Position numbers and translations under genes: made by a program. 64,000 bases of DNA from contig MJCC01000014.1 of assembly GCA_001766655.1 (NCBI GenBank), forward strand, positions 262,910-326,909, given 5' to 3'. The notes beneath the pieces were generated by a model. That model was given only the letters and a program-made list of their open reading frames with translations. It did not search any database and had not been told where the DNA came from. Positions 1-11,819 of the stretch are shown here, piece by piece. Origin of the DNA: Phytomonas francai. Its lineage: Eukaryota; Euglenozoa; Kinetoplastea; Trypanosomatida; Trypanosomatidae. Position 1 is the first letter of the stretch. Each line of letters starts with the position of its first letter.

Positions 1-937
1 AGATCTCTGTTCTATCTTTAAAGCGATCGATGATACTCAGGTAGATGGATTTTTGTTATCACACACGTTTATTTTGTAATTAAAATTGATATAGGGGCGC
101 CTAGTATGGATATATGTTATGAGACCAATGGTGATAGATTTATTGCGCTTTGCTCGCCTTTTACTTTTGGTTTCACCTTAGCTGTTGTGGTTTTCAGATG
201 AGATTTTTGATTGAAGAAAAAATCCCCAACACAATCGAAGGGTGATATCGAAAACTAGAAGAAATTTTTTCAAAAGCAAAAAACTAAATTGATATAGATT
301 TCTAGAACCTAGCGCAGATATTTAATGGATGGGATCTTTTTAAATTTTCTATTATTTTCCGGGAGATCAATAAGGAAAGAATGGGGGAGAAGGGTACGAA
401 TTATCGCGAAATACGGAGTACAGAAAAGGAAATGAATGGATAAATCAGATTAGCATCGGAAAAATAAAGGTAAACCATTAAAGGGGTTTCGGGTGTGCAA
501 GTGCCGTAGTAAATCTGTCCTACCTGAAAGTTCTCCATTGAAAAAGACTGAGGATGATAATTTTAGCGTGCATTTACCCTTTTCCAAGTTATCGGAAAGT
601 TTTGAATTAATTATGTTCGTAGGTCTATGGCTGCAAGAAGAAAAAGATCTATTACAAATATTATCTAAAATTTGCTCTGAATTTCATCGTCTATATCCAC
701 ATCACATAACATGGTAGTGTGACAATTTCCCGCGCTGGGTAACACACCTATGCGAGATCTCAAGCTCTTGTCGGTGTTGACTTCCTATGATGCATGGTCC
801 CCTTCATTTTTCCATAGATGCCTTGCTCATACTATTGAACATTTTCACGTAGCAAAATTCTGCGGAGGACACCTAACAACAGTACTTTTTTTTTTTTTTG
901 TAAAAATACAATTCCATATTCCACTTAGATGTGAGCA
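1..937. other. intergenic, no supported gene
   Basis: AT-rich sequence with no convincing reading frame. A plus-strand frame near 493-717 opens with GTG, runs against the direction of all recognised genes and shows no recognisable domain. Poly-T at about 885-899 is the only conspicuous simple tract. It would be the 3' flank of the first gene to its right, which is read leftwards. Confidence 0.6.
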
Positions 938-1381
938 TTACGCGCTATGCAAGGGCGCCCGGGCACGGAAGAACCACGGCCGCTCATCATCGATGCCATC
1001 CTTGACGACGGCAGCGGCACCAGAAAGGTGATCGATTACGGCGCGTGGTTTCACCTTGTTGAAGGCGGAAGGACGGGCACAAGCATCCCGTGAATGAAAG
1101 TATGAGGGAGAAGGCACCTCGCCCGCACGGCGAAGAGAATGAGATTCACGACGGAGTTTGCTTTCATGGTGTAGGGCGGAAGCCCCGGCGATATGCGCGC
1201 TGTTATTGGGATTTCCATCCTCAGACAGCATCTTCTGCGGTGCGCTCGTAAATCTTGAGGGAAGTTTCGTCTTGTTTCGTAGACTGTGGTCGCTTCTAAT
1301 GGGAAAGACCGTCAGAACCGGGTCGCGCTGAATTCGGTAAATTTGATTCTGGCTGTGCTGATCCATACTGGAGGGAGCCAT
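938..1381 (-). CDS. hypothetical protein (147 aa)
   Basis: I do not recognise this protein. The frame opens at an ATG at 1381 and closes at 938. It coincides with a block whose GC is visibly higher than the AT-rich flanks on both sides, as in the recognised genes. On the sense strand the start is preceded by a pyrimidine-rich stretch and an AG a few bases before the ATG, consistent with a trans-splice acceptor. The protein is polar, rich in Arg, Ser and Ala, with no evident signal peptide, membrane segment or motif. It is the last gene of the leftward array in this window. A non-coding GC-rich block is the main alternative. Confidence 0.45.
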   Translation of the reverse strand: MAPSSMDQHSQNQIYRIQRDPVLTVFPIRSDHSLRNKTKLPSRFTSAPQKMLSEDGNPNNSAHIAGASALHHESKLRRESHSLRRAGEVPSPSYFHSRDACARPSAFNKVKPRAVIDHLSGAAAVVKDGIDDERPWFFRARAPLHSA

Positions 1382-1766
1382 GCCTAGCTAATGAAAAGAA
1401 ATGTGGAGTTCTTTGGTCTCTATTAATAGTTTAGTATGAAGGTAGACAGTACATCGGATTAAGTACATATAATGAGCGGCTTATAGAGCATGTAATTATA
1501 TACACACATACATACATACATATATCTATAGTTTTCCCGTGTTACTGTAAAATACAGACAAGATACATTCGTGAAGAAACCCTCTTCGAAATAACCGCAT
1601 ACTGTGAGCAAAGTCGGAAAACTAGCGAAAAAATAAAACGCTGCTTATCAATAACTAAATTCCCTCAGAAGATAAAGCACAAACAGCAACGCGACAAATC
1701 CCCCATAGTAACATTTTTTAAATGTTTCTTTATCTATATCTTATCCCTCCAAATTTTTCATAGCGG
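1382..1766. other. intergenic
   Basis: AT-rich spacer between the hypothetical protein and the Isa2-like gene. It contains a degenerate (TACA)n/(TA)n tract around 1500-1530. No reading frame of interest was seen. Confidence 0.6.
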
Positions 1767-2381
1767 CTAACGCTGGATGGCTCGATGCCTAGCGATGTTA
1801 TTTTTAGGTGACTGTCTCGAGTCTCCTATGCCGCCTTGCGCCGTGGCTTCTCTTTGCTTGGCATCCCTACTAACATGCGCGTTATCATTATTCGCCGCCC
1901 TCGCCGATGAGGTTTTCGACTTCGGTTTCAATGAAAACGAGAGCGCGCAGGCGCAGGACTGATCGACTAATTCATTCCCTACGACCACAAACGCCGCTCC
2001 TTTTAGTTCGCTGTAGAAGTCTATCACGGATTTTTTGAGCTTGCTAAGGCTGATAGTATCCACGACTACCTGTGGCGGTGGTTCAGCTCCACTGAACTCG
2101 GGATCGTCACGTTTGACCACATCCGTCTCCTTCAACAGCATGTCTTCCTCCTCGTTTAAGGAGTCGATCGGCTCAAGAGCAAACTTATACAAGTAGCCAT
2201 GACAACCACCAGAATCAATAGCAAGTCGGAGGTAGCGTTTATCGTTTGGAATTCCATCTTCCTGGTTCTTTTCAGCGATACGATGCCACGCGCGTGGGGA
2301 TACGGTGAATTTATCGCCGTAATGCTGCTGCAAGGCCACGGCAAGAGGGATGCTGCGGAGGATCCATTGATATCTAAGCAT
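1767..2381 (-). CDS. ISA2: IscA/Isa2-type iron-sulfur cluster assembly protein
   Basis: A-type scaffold or carrier that would help mature [4Fe-4S] proteins in the mitochondrion. The 204-residue product has the HesB/IscA signature: the SGGCHG loop with Cys60 near residues 57-62, preceded by a predicted beta strand, and the C-terminal paired cysteines SCACALSF with Cys143 and Cys145. These correspond to the three conserved cysteines of IscA, where the usual C-terminal motif is CGCG/CGC. The N-terminus (about 25 residues, Arg-containing and hydrophobic) could be a mitochondrial targeting peptide. Beyond residue 155 there is a low-complexity Lys/Arg/Ala/Ser tail of about 50 residues that ordinary IscA proteins lack. 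The ATG at 2381 follows a CT-rich tract and an AG on the sense strand. The choice of Isa2 over Isa1 is an inference from the divergent loop. Confidence 0.8.
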   Translation of the reverse strand: MLRYQWILRSIPLAVALQQHYGDKFTVSPRAWHRIAEKNQEDGIPNDKRYLRLAIDSGGCHGYLYKFALEPIDSLNEEEDMLLKETDVVKRDDPEFSGAEPPPQVVVDTISLSKLKKSVIDFYSELKGAAFVVVGNELVDQSCACALSFSLKPKSKTSSARAANNDNAHVSRDAKQREATAQGGIGDSRQSPKNNIARHRAIQR

Positions 2382-2969
2382 GTATATATGGGTTTTGATA
2401 TCCGTATATTAACTTTGAAGGGGGAGGGAGATGCTACTATTATTTTAAACTTTTTCGTTACGCACGTATGAGATACACGTATCTGTGTAAAAGAATCGGT
2501 TCCGAAAGAGTAGTAAGCTTTACCAGGGGAAAATATTTTATCTATTAGCCAAAGATAAAGAGTCATTTTTAGTAGAGGGTGAGAGTAAATACAAGGGATG
2601 GTCAAAGCACCCGCAAAAAGTGTGTGCTTATGGCCTATCTGGATGCGTAATAATGGAGAGCTAATGGACAACACAACAGTGGTTTTCTTTTTTAAAACCT
2701 TCATAGAGGCACAGCTTATTTCCTGGTATACTAAATTTTACATACATCCAATCTTTCAGACCCCGCCAGGGGGTAAGACATTATCGGCAACGATACTATA
2801 TTTGCTAAGAGGCGAGGTGGGGGTGGAACTACTCTCGTCCCTTCATTTTCTTTTTAAAATCGCTGCGAATATTAAAAAGAGAAGCTATGATGTTTCGCCG
2901 TAATTTAAAGAGTGAGGTCATAGAACACGGTGTATACGTACCAAGAGAGGACCGAGGGTAGTGCAACAC
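2382..2969. other. intergenic
   Basis: AT-rich spacer of about 590 bases. It holds the pyrimidine tract (sense strand) ahead of the Isa2-like start, near 2415-2440. Frames on either strand here are short and shadow-like. Confidence 0.55.
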
Positions 2970-4571
2970 CTAGTCGATCTTCATTTTCTTTGGGCGGTCA
3001 AGAAGCTTCGTGGCAATGGGATCGACAACAAGGGCCATAAGCAACAGGAACGCAAAGAATCCCAACGAGGACATTACAAAAACGAACACAAAATCATCGT
3101 ATCGGAGTAGGCGGTAGATCCATCCGAGGCCGGGTACGTAGGAAAGCCGCTCTGCGAGCGCGGCGGCCGCGGAAAGCTTCTCGCCATAGTACTTGCCGGC
3201 GATCACGTCGCGAATGAACTGCTCCAGCATGCGTTGCTGTGGACCCCCGATCTGCCATGGTGTTTGAAGTTTAATCGCCTCAAGTTCCGGAACGCGGGTG
3301 CGGACGCGATACAGACGGGTACGGATAGGATCAACAATCAGGAACGCCGGCAGCTCCTCGGGCGCGACCTTATACCGCCTAAGCCACTGATCGTAGACGG
3401 GGCCATTGATCTGGGTCCAGGTCACCCTGGGCGCGTTCAACTCCTCCTGGAGAGGAAGCCTTTTCGCCTCGAGCTCGTCATTAAATTTCTGCACGATCTC
3501 GCGCAGCACTGGGATGTAGTTGGGGTCATCCTGAGCAAGCCCCCCGTCGGTGAATACGATCCCGAGAAGACCCATTTTCTGCGCCTCCACGGTGTCTAGC
3601 AAGGAGCCAGTCAGCTCCTCGACGGCGCGGAAGCCGTTCACGATGATGTACTGCTTCAACAGGGCGCTTATCTGCGGGGGCGTATCGGGGCTCGCGGGGG
3701 GGTCGAGCCACGGCCCCGCGTAGCACCTCGGGCGGCGAAAGCGATCCGAGACGTGGACGAGGACCTTGCCGTCGGGGCCGCTCGCCTGCCCGGCCTCCCT
3801 GCACGCCCGCGCGGCCTCGACGACCGCGACGTACGCCGGGCCGCCCCTCTCCCGCCAGTCCGCCGCCATCTCGCGCTCAAAAATCACGCCGAATCGCACG
3901 TTCGCGAGGCCGAAGGCGGCCTCGCTGACGACGTCTTCTTCGCCGCGCGCTTCGCGGCCGCCGCGCGCGAGGACGTAAAACGGCACCCGGCCGTCCTCGC
4001 GGGCGGCGGCCGCGAATCGCGCGGCGTCGGTGAGGTCCGCGGCGAAGACGCCGTCGTCGAGGCCCGCCTGCAGGGCGCGCGCGAAGCCGCGGAGGCCCGC
4101 GGGGGTGGGCTCGCCGCGGAACTCGGCCCATCCGGCGGGGCCGCCCGCGGTGTAGAGCAGCGTGGGGTAGTGCCGCACGCCGAGCCGCCCCCGGACCGCG
4201 CGATTCGCGTGGGCGTCGAGGAGGGCCATGCGGGCGTGCGGCCGCCGCGCGCCGTCCGCGGCCAGACCCACGCCCGCGTCCAGGAAGTGCGGCAGTACGC
4301 CCTTGCAGAGGTCGCACCAGGGGGAGTAGACGAAGAGAAACCACGCCCGCGACGACGGCCCCGCCGCGGAGGAGACCAAGGCGTCGAAGTTCGTGTCGTT
4401 CAGAATCGTGATCGTCTCCGGCACGGTAAAGCGCGCCTCCCGGACGAGGTTGCCGACGTTGAGCACCACCTCCTCGGCGGCCCTGACAGGACCGAAGACG
4501 CAGCAGAGGCAGGAGAGGAGCAGCAGCAAAAGCGTCGCGGGGGGTTTGTGCAGCGGGGAGAGGCTTGCCAT
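2970..4571 (-). CDS. ER membrane thioredoxin/PDI-family protein (TMX-like)
   Basis: Probable ER oxidoreductase or chaperone. The 533-residue product begins with a signal peptide (residues 1-31). A thioredoxin domain follows, with the active-site motif WCDLCK (Cys86 and Cys89) and the cis-Pro region YPTLL. A long lumenal part resembles further thioredoxin-like folds. One transmembrane segment lies near residues 493-516 and a short basic tail ends in KMKID. The last five residues fit the KxKxx dilysine ER-retrieval signal, as in TMX3-type proteins. The Asp-Leu dipeptide inside CxxC is unlike the CGHC of classical PDI and may shift its redox preference. The GC content of the middle part is far higher than at both ends. 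The start at 4571 sits 35 bases after a sense-strand AG that is the first after a C18 tract (4650-4667), an unusually clear acceptor. Confidence 0.8.
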   Translation of the reverse strand: MASLSPLHKPPATLLLLLLSCLCCVFGPVRAAEEVVLNVGNLVREARFTVPETITILNDTNFDALVSSAAGPSSRAWFLFVYSPWCDLCKGVLPHFLDAGVGLAADGARRPHARMALLDAHANRAVRGRLGVRHYPTLLYTAGGPAGWAEFRGEPTPAGLRGFARALQAGLDDGVFAADLTDAARFAAAAREDGRVPFYVLARGGREARGEEDVVSEAAFGLANVRFGVIFEREMAADWRERGGPAYVAVVEAARACREAGQASGPDGKVLVHVSDRFRRPRCYAGPWLDPPASPDTPPQISALLKQYIIVNGFRAVEELTGSLLDTVEAQKMGLLGIVFTDGGLAQDDPNYIPVLREIVQKFNDELEAKRLPLQEELNAPRVTWTQINGPVYDQWLRRYKVAPEELPAFLIVDPIRTRLYRVRTRVPELEAIKLQTPWQIGGPQQRMLEQFIRDVIAGKYYGEKLSAAAALAERLSYVPGLGWIYRLLRYDDFVFVFVMSSLGFFAFLLLMALVVDPIATKLLDRPKKMKID

Positions 4572-5186
4572 GTTCGTTCTCGGTGGGGTTTCGTTGACGT
4601 TTGTTTCTACCGTTTGAGATGGTAATAAGGTATGCGTTTTACGGAGGGAGGGGGGGGGGGGGGGGGGAAGCAGGAAGGTTTCGATAAGTGATTCGGTTTA
4701 TGCGTTAGATACGTTTTTTTTTTCCGACTTTTAGTGTTGGATATGCGAAGCCCAATATACAAGAAATACCAAAGACTGGTTTCACGGTTGCTTATTTCTG
4801 TAAGCCTAAAATCCAAAGAAGTGGGTATGAAAAATTAAAGAGGGGGTGCAGAGTTCGCTGGTTGAAATGTTCTACCGTTTGCTGTTTTGCAATCCTATTT
4901 CGGTTTAAAGCAGAGAAATTGGGACTTGTACATTCATTAGGTACCATTAGCCATAATTTTTTTTTTTTTGGGAGATACGAGATGCCATAAGATATTTGTC
5001 TGTACATAATCGCAAGCGGAATATATATATATATTTATATATATATATATAAATGAAGAAAAACAAAAGTCATCGAAGCTCTGCTCACGATGGAACGCCA
5101 CAAGAATAAAATCACCGTTTTTTTTGACCCATGACGGCGAAAATTGTCTCCCCGAGTGACGCGTTAGTTTCACCTTGGGAGAGCGC
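4572..5186. other. intergenic with G18 and (TA)n tracts
   Basis: Spacer of about 615 bases. It holds a plus-strand G homopolymer (4650-4667, pyrimidine on the sense strand) ahead of the PDI-like start. It also holds an alternating TA tract (5021-5052) 135 bases downstream of the stop codon of the large gene to the right. Confidence 0.65.
4607..4608 (-). promoter_or_regulatory. putative trans-splice acceptor AG for the PDI-like gene
   Basis: On the sense strand a run of 18 C (4650-4667) is followed by CT-rich sequence, and this is the first AG after it. The ATG at 4571 lies 35 bases further on. Inferred from the polypyrimidine-AG layout only. Confidence 0.5.
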
Positions 5187-8100
5187 TTACCGTTGCAAAA
5201 GATTTCGTTTGCTTTTCGCATTACTATTACTACCACCACTATGCATGGAGTCTATGGGCGAGGGCCGGGCCGGTTTTAGGCAGTCCTGGTGTACCTTATC
5301 GCCTACGTAGCTTGCATACGTTTCGCGTATCGCATCCCGCACGTTCGACGCCCTTGTCAGAGTGAAGAGTTTGACAGGGGCGGGTTCGAAAATCGGAGGC
5401 AGTGACCTGGGAGAGGCTTTTTTAAGCCCCGCCGTCATCGGGAGCGTCGGTGCCCGTACCGTGGCGGTCGCCGAGCCCAGGACAAATCGCTCCTTTATCG
5501 GCGGCTTCACAAGCGCATGCCGAGCCCCTCCGGTTTCCTGTAGGGCGGGCATCCCATCGCCTTTTCCCGCAAGTCGTTTCTTTTCCTTTTCCTTGAGGAG
5601 GAGGAGGAAATCGGCATCCAGGCTTTCCTGATGCCAGACCCCACCCCCGGTGAGCGCGGTGGCGGCGGCGAGCGGGGCTCGGCCGCGGAGCAGGGCCTGC
5701 TCCGAAGGTCCCAGGTAAAGATGCGCGAAAAAGCTCTGGAGCTGCTCCTCGGTATACTCCGTAAAGGGCGCAATCCGGTACCTCCCGTGCTGGGACGCGG
5801 CGTCGACGCAGAACTGCTCGAACTCGCGAAAGAGCCGCTCCTGCTCACGCCGCTGTTCCTTTGTGAGGGGGGTTGGCAGCGTGGGAAGGGATGGGAGGGG
5901 ATGCATCGTCGCGGAGGCGGGGCGGCGGGAGGTGGTGGAGGAGGTTCTGTGGTCGACGCCCGGCGTGGGCTGTATGGCGTGCATGAGGAAAAGGGGATCG
6001 CTTTCCTCGACAGGGCGCTCAGGCCGAGGCCGTTCCATATGCCTGAGGATGGAAGAGAGTCGGCTGACTACGCTTTCGGAGACGCGTGGTTCCGTATCTT
6101 TTGGAATAGGCTGCTTTGGACTTTCCTTTTCGGCAGCAGCATCGTGCACGAGCGCGCTTTGCGCCGCCGAAGCATTCTTTTTCGCTTCCTCTGTCATAAT
6201 ACGCGTGATCTCGGCGCGCAGTATTTCGCGTTTTCGCCGCGCGCTCTCGGTTTCGAACTTGCCTCGGGTAAAGCCTCGGCGATGCAAGGCAGCCATGATG
6301 TTGTTCATCTGATCATCCGTGGGGGGGGCCCCTCCCGGGCCTTGCGTACTGTCGTCGTCGTCGTCGTCAAGCGCCATCAGCCGGCGCATAAGCTCCGTAC
6401 CGCGCAGATCATCCAAGGAGTAGAAATCCGGTCTCGAAAAGAGCTTCCCCAGCAGTTCCAAATCCAAATCAGCCATGTCAATCAGTCCCAGGGAGGCGGC
6501 AGCCTCGCTGGGGGATTGCCCATCCTTCGGGGAGGTCCCGGCCGCGGTTTCTTTCTTCCGCTCCACAGCCTCTTCGGTGTTCTTTAGCAATTTGTAGAGC
6601 AGAGCCTCCTGATTGTCATCCGAAAAGATATGATCGGGGATATACACTTTTTGGGAGCTGAGGATGGCCTGCAGCCAGGACTTCCGCGCCCGCAGTTCGG
6701 TGCGTTCAGCCACTGAGAGGCCTGACGTCGGCTCGTCGTCCTTGCGCGCCGGATCCGGCGCGCTCGAAGGTTTGAGGCCCATCGACGAGACCGCCAACTC
6801 GTCTCCGGAGTCGCTGTTGAGGTAGCGCAAGAGCTCGGAGCTGTCGAGGTCGCTGTCGCTGCCGTGGTTGGCAAGTGGGAAGGACACCCGAGGATATCGC
6901 GCGCTGGGACGATAACTCGGCCGCTTGGTCCGCTTGCCCGAACGAACGACGCGGCGCCGTCGACGACCACGCCTTGCCGGTTCATACGCCTTTTCGCCGT
7001 CTTGGCTGCCCCCCAAAGAGGAGAAATTGCCCAGCTCGCTCTCCTTCACCGTTGTGAAGGAACTCCACAGCGTGCTCTCGAAGGCGTCGCCGCTGTCCGG
7101 GTAGCCCTCCTCGCGGGAAAGCCCCTCGAACCGGCGAATCCGCCTCGGCGGTTTATCCGTCGACTCCCTTTTTTCCATAAACGCGCGGAGCTCCGGCTGC
7201 GATCCGTCGGGTGCTCGGTGGTGGGTGTGCGCGTAGATACCTCGCGCACTGCCCGAGCTCCCCCCCGCGGTGTCCCCCCGCTCGCGCTGGAGGTACCGCC
7301 GCCGCCGATAGACCTCATGGCCCTCTGGCCCGGTAAGGTACTCGACAATATACGCAGACTTTTTCTTCTCCGTGTCGCTCTCCAGCGGGGATAGCGTTAT
7401 TGTCTTCCGCCGGAGGTAGGCGAATTCGCCGGTCTTGGAATCCCGCACCTTGAGATACCGCCAGCCGTCTTGCTTGGTTTTGCCCGTCCAGTCGACCAAG
7501 AACTTGTCGTTGGTGCTATCGCTGTCGTAGAGCTCCTCGACGCCGTACTGGTCGAGGACGGCCGTGGCCTGGCCCTCGCGGGGGATGTCGGTCAGGAAGG
7601 TCTCCGGGTTCTCGGCCTGCCCCTTCCCGTGCGCGATCTTCCCCCGCTGCGCCGGGTTGAGGAACTGCTCGACGAAGACGTCCGAGTCCGAGCTGTCCCA
7701 CCCCTCGAGCGCGCGCAGGATGTCGTTGAAGGACTGGATCATGACCTCCGACTCCTGTCGCAGCTCCGCCGAGGCCGACGCGAGGGCGGCCCCCCCCCCC
7801 CCCCCCCCCCCTTCCCGCGAACGCGCGGCGGGGAGGCCGGCGGCGGCCGCGATCGCGTCGGCCTCGGCCACGTCCGCCGGGAAGACGTCGCGGTAGAGCC
7901 CGAGGAGCAGGACGGCGGCCTCGACGGGGTTGCCCACGGTGCACGTCCAGTTGTCGACGAGCTCCAGCATCGAGGCCCAGAACTGCGCGAAGGTGACGCC
8001 GGGGAGGCCGCCGGGCTCCGCGAGCGCGGACTCGGGAAGGGGGGCGGGCGGGGGGAANNNNNNNNNNNNNNNNNNNNNNNNNNNNNNNNNNNNNNNNNNN

Positions 8101-9813
8101 NNNNNNNNNNNNNNNNNNNNNNNNNNNNNNNNNNNNNNNNNNNNNNNNNNNNNNNNNNNNNNNNNNNNNNNNNNNNNNNNNNNNNNNNNNNNNNNNNNNN
8201 NNNNNNNNNNNNNNNNNNNNNNNNNNNNNNNNNNNNNNNNNNNNNNNNNNNNNNNNNNNNNNNNNNNNNNNNNNNNNNNNNNNNNNNNNNNNNNNNNNNN
8301 NNNNNNNNNNNNNNNNNNNNNNNNNNNNNNNNNNNNNNNNNNNNNNNNNNNNNNNNNNNNNNNNNNNNNNNNNNNNNNNNNNNNNNNNNNNNNNNNNNNN
8401 NNNNNNNNNNNNNNNNNNNNNNNNNNNNNNNNNNNNNNNNNNNNNNNNNNNNNNNNNNNNNNNNNNNNNNNNNNNNNNNNNNNNNNNNNNNNNNNNNNNN
8501 NNNNNNNNNNNNNNNNNGGAGGGCGCCCGCGCGACGTCGCCGGGGGCGGGCGGGTTCAGCGCCGCGAGCCGCCGCCGCGCGTGGGCCTCGAGCTCCGCCG
8601 GTGAGACCGTCATGCGGTCCCAGAACCGCTGGATCAGCGTGTTCACGGTCTCGTTCGCGGCCACCGCGGCCACCGCGGGCCGGCACGTCGAGCTCGAAAC
8701 CCGCAGGATCTGATCGTAGCAGTCGGCGACGTGCTTCCACCGCGCATCCTCGCCCGCGCGGAGCGCGCAGAGCTCCTCGTCGTCGATCTCGTCGTCGCCC
8801 GAGCTCGCCAGCAGGCCTTTGGGGTGCTTGCTGCCGCCGGGGCTCAGCGTGTGGATCGAGCGGTCGTGCGAATTCGCGACACCCCGCTTGGGGTTGCCTT
8901 TGCTTTCGAAAAGATTCCTCGTCTTGCGACCCTGCCCGCGCGCGGCACTACCGGGCAGGTAAATCGATTCCCCAATCCCTGAGTCGCGTGCGAAGGGATT
9001 GTTCAAGGTGTGCGTGTAAATGTGGCGCAAGAAAAGGTTTACGTAGTTCTTGCAGGCGATCTTTAACGCGGGAAAGCTACCGTAATTCAAAAGCCCTAGT
9101 CGCGATTTCGACGCTTGCAGAATGTGGGCCGTGGAGGACAGGTACTTCTTCCCGCGATGCCCACCCGGATGGCTACCGCGTTCGTTTTGTTTAAACCCTT
9201 CGTTTAAAATATAGGAAAAGGCTTTGGATACGCGTCTGCTAGTCGTACTGGCATCATCCGGAACAAACGCCCGATTCGACAGGGCATCCCCTCGCTGCGA
9301 GTACGAAAAACTCTGATTCCCACTTCCGCAGCTTTGATAGCTATTCACCGTCATGGAGAGTTTGCGTTCTTTTCCGCGTATGCTAAACCCATCCAAGGCC
9401 TTGTCGATAGTATCGAGCCTCTGCTTTCGCACATTCTTGTCCACGCTTGAACCGCACGAGGAGGAATTCGCGTCTGTGGTGATGGTGGAGATATTGTCGT
9501 CGTCGTCGTCCTCCTCCTCCTCGTCCTGCTCGTGGAGTTGATGTTGGCTTAGTTTCTCGATAAAGTAGAACTGCTTCGTCGCCATCGCGAGCGCGGGGTG
9601 GCGGAGGGAGTTCCGTCGACGATGCGAAAACGGACACACGCGGGGGTGCAGGGCGATGAGGAATTTAATTTCATCAGAAGATTTTTGTAAGAGCTCGAGT
9701 CGTGTATCAACGGGGACGGAGGTGCATAACGAAACGAAGAGGGATTTAATCACGCGAACGTCGTTTCGTGTCCAGTTGGAGACTGTAGAGCTGGTGGATT
9801 TTTTGCTCGCCAT
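5187..9813 (-). CDS. large unrecognised protein, interrupted by an assembly gap
   Basis: One gene appears to run from the ATG at 9813 to the stop at 5187, but 460 N at 8058-8517 hide part of it. The reading frames on the two sides differ by gap length alone, so the N count is probably an estimate. About 430 residues lie before the gap and about 955 after it. The first part has an acidic Glu/Asp run and Ser-rich disorder, then a structured-looking helical stretch just before the gap. After the gap come a helical segment, a poly-Gly run encoded by C22 on the plus strand (7790-7811), a compact segment rich in aromatic and charged residues around 7250-7560, and then long disordered Arg/Ser/Pro/Glu-rich sequence. 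I recognise no named domain. In-frame sequence continues upstream of the ATG at 7970 to the gap edge, so that ATG is not the start. Confidence 0.7.
8058..8517. other. assembly gap (460 N) inside a coding region
   Basis: Run of N. The left flank is a G-rich stretch on the plus strand and both flanks are extremely GC-rich. The gap shifts the apparent frame of the surrounding gene, so its real length is not 460 or there is an indel at its edge. Confidence 0.99.
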
Positions 9814-10785
9814 AATTTGAAACCTCCTTTATCATTATTTTTATGGACCACAAAAAATATGTTAATACAAAAGAGTATGCAAGAAAATGATAAAAAAGGG
9901 AGGAACAAAAAATAACAATAAGTCATTTATCATAACAAACAAACCGAAGCAAATCAAAGGGTTTGCTAACATCAACACAGGTTGAATGGAAAGAGGAAGA
10001 ACGAGTTTTCTTTTTGTTATTCTGGGCAAACGTTCATTCTAGAGCTCAAATAAAAAAGGAAAAAAGAGGGAGATACATGGGTGCGTAGATAAAAGGTATG
10101 CCTTTTTTTCATGTGATGAGATTTCCCAACTTTTCTCCTTTATTAAAATGCTATTTTTTTCAGCCTCTGCGCTCTTTCTTCCTTTCACGCTTCTTATCTC
10201 TTAAATACATATCCATTATTACTGTTATTCTTTCAATCAATATTATATATAATAAGTCCCACAAATAAATCTTCAAGATCTTTAATCCAATTTCCATATC
10301 TAATACCATAGGATTATAAATAGACTTTATGGTAAAAACTGAGTTCAAATTAGCAGCGTTCGAGTTGTTTTACGCAAAAGCAAGAAAAAAAAGATAATAA
10401 TAGCCGACTCTTCAAACTGTTTATGGTGCTAAAAAAATCCTGGTGAAGTTATTAAGAGCGTACTAGCACAATAATTATAAAACCGCCAACAACAACAAAG
10501 GAGACCCAGCGCAAAAAAGGATAAGATTTCATTTAATTATTCATTCATTTCTTTCCCCTCAACGTGATTTAGATAATCTTTATCTAAGGGGGGCTTTCCT
10601 CTTTATCTGCGTTGGCCATTATAGCCGAGAAAAAAATGATCATTAAAAAAGATCTGTCCTTTTATTTTCAAACATTTACATGTCTTTCTTTAAATAACGT
10701 GTGGTCGTCACTAACTAAAAGGATATGAGTAAGCCATTCCTTTTTTTTTTTTTGCAGCATGCTTAAATAAAAAATCAATTCCCTT
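9814..10785. other. intergenic
   Basis: Nearly 1 kb of AT-rich sequence with short poly-A and poly-T runs, between the large unknown gene and the E2 gene. No frame on either strand has coding character. It contains the 3' flank of the E2 gene and the 5' flank of the large gene. Confidence 0.6.

Positions 10786-11819
<1,034 letters not shown>

Noticed and set aside
3753..4625. Long plus-strand frame across the PDI-like gene
   Set aside because: It lies opposite a recognisable signal-peptide, CxxC and membrane protein; open only because the GC-rich minus-strand coding region lacks plus-strand stops.
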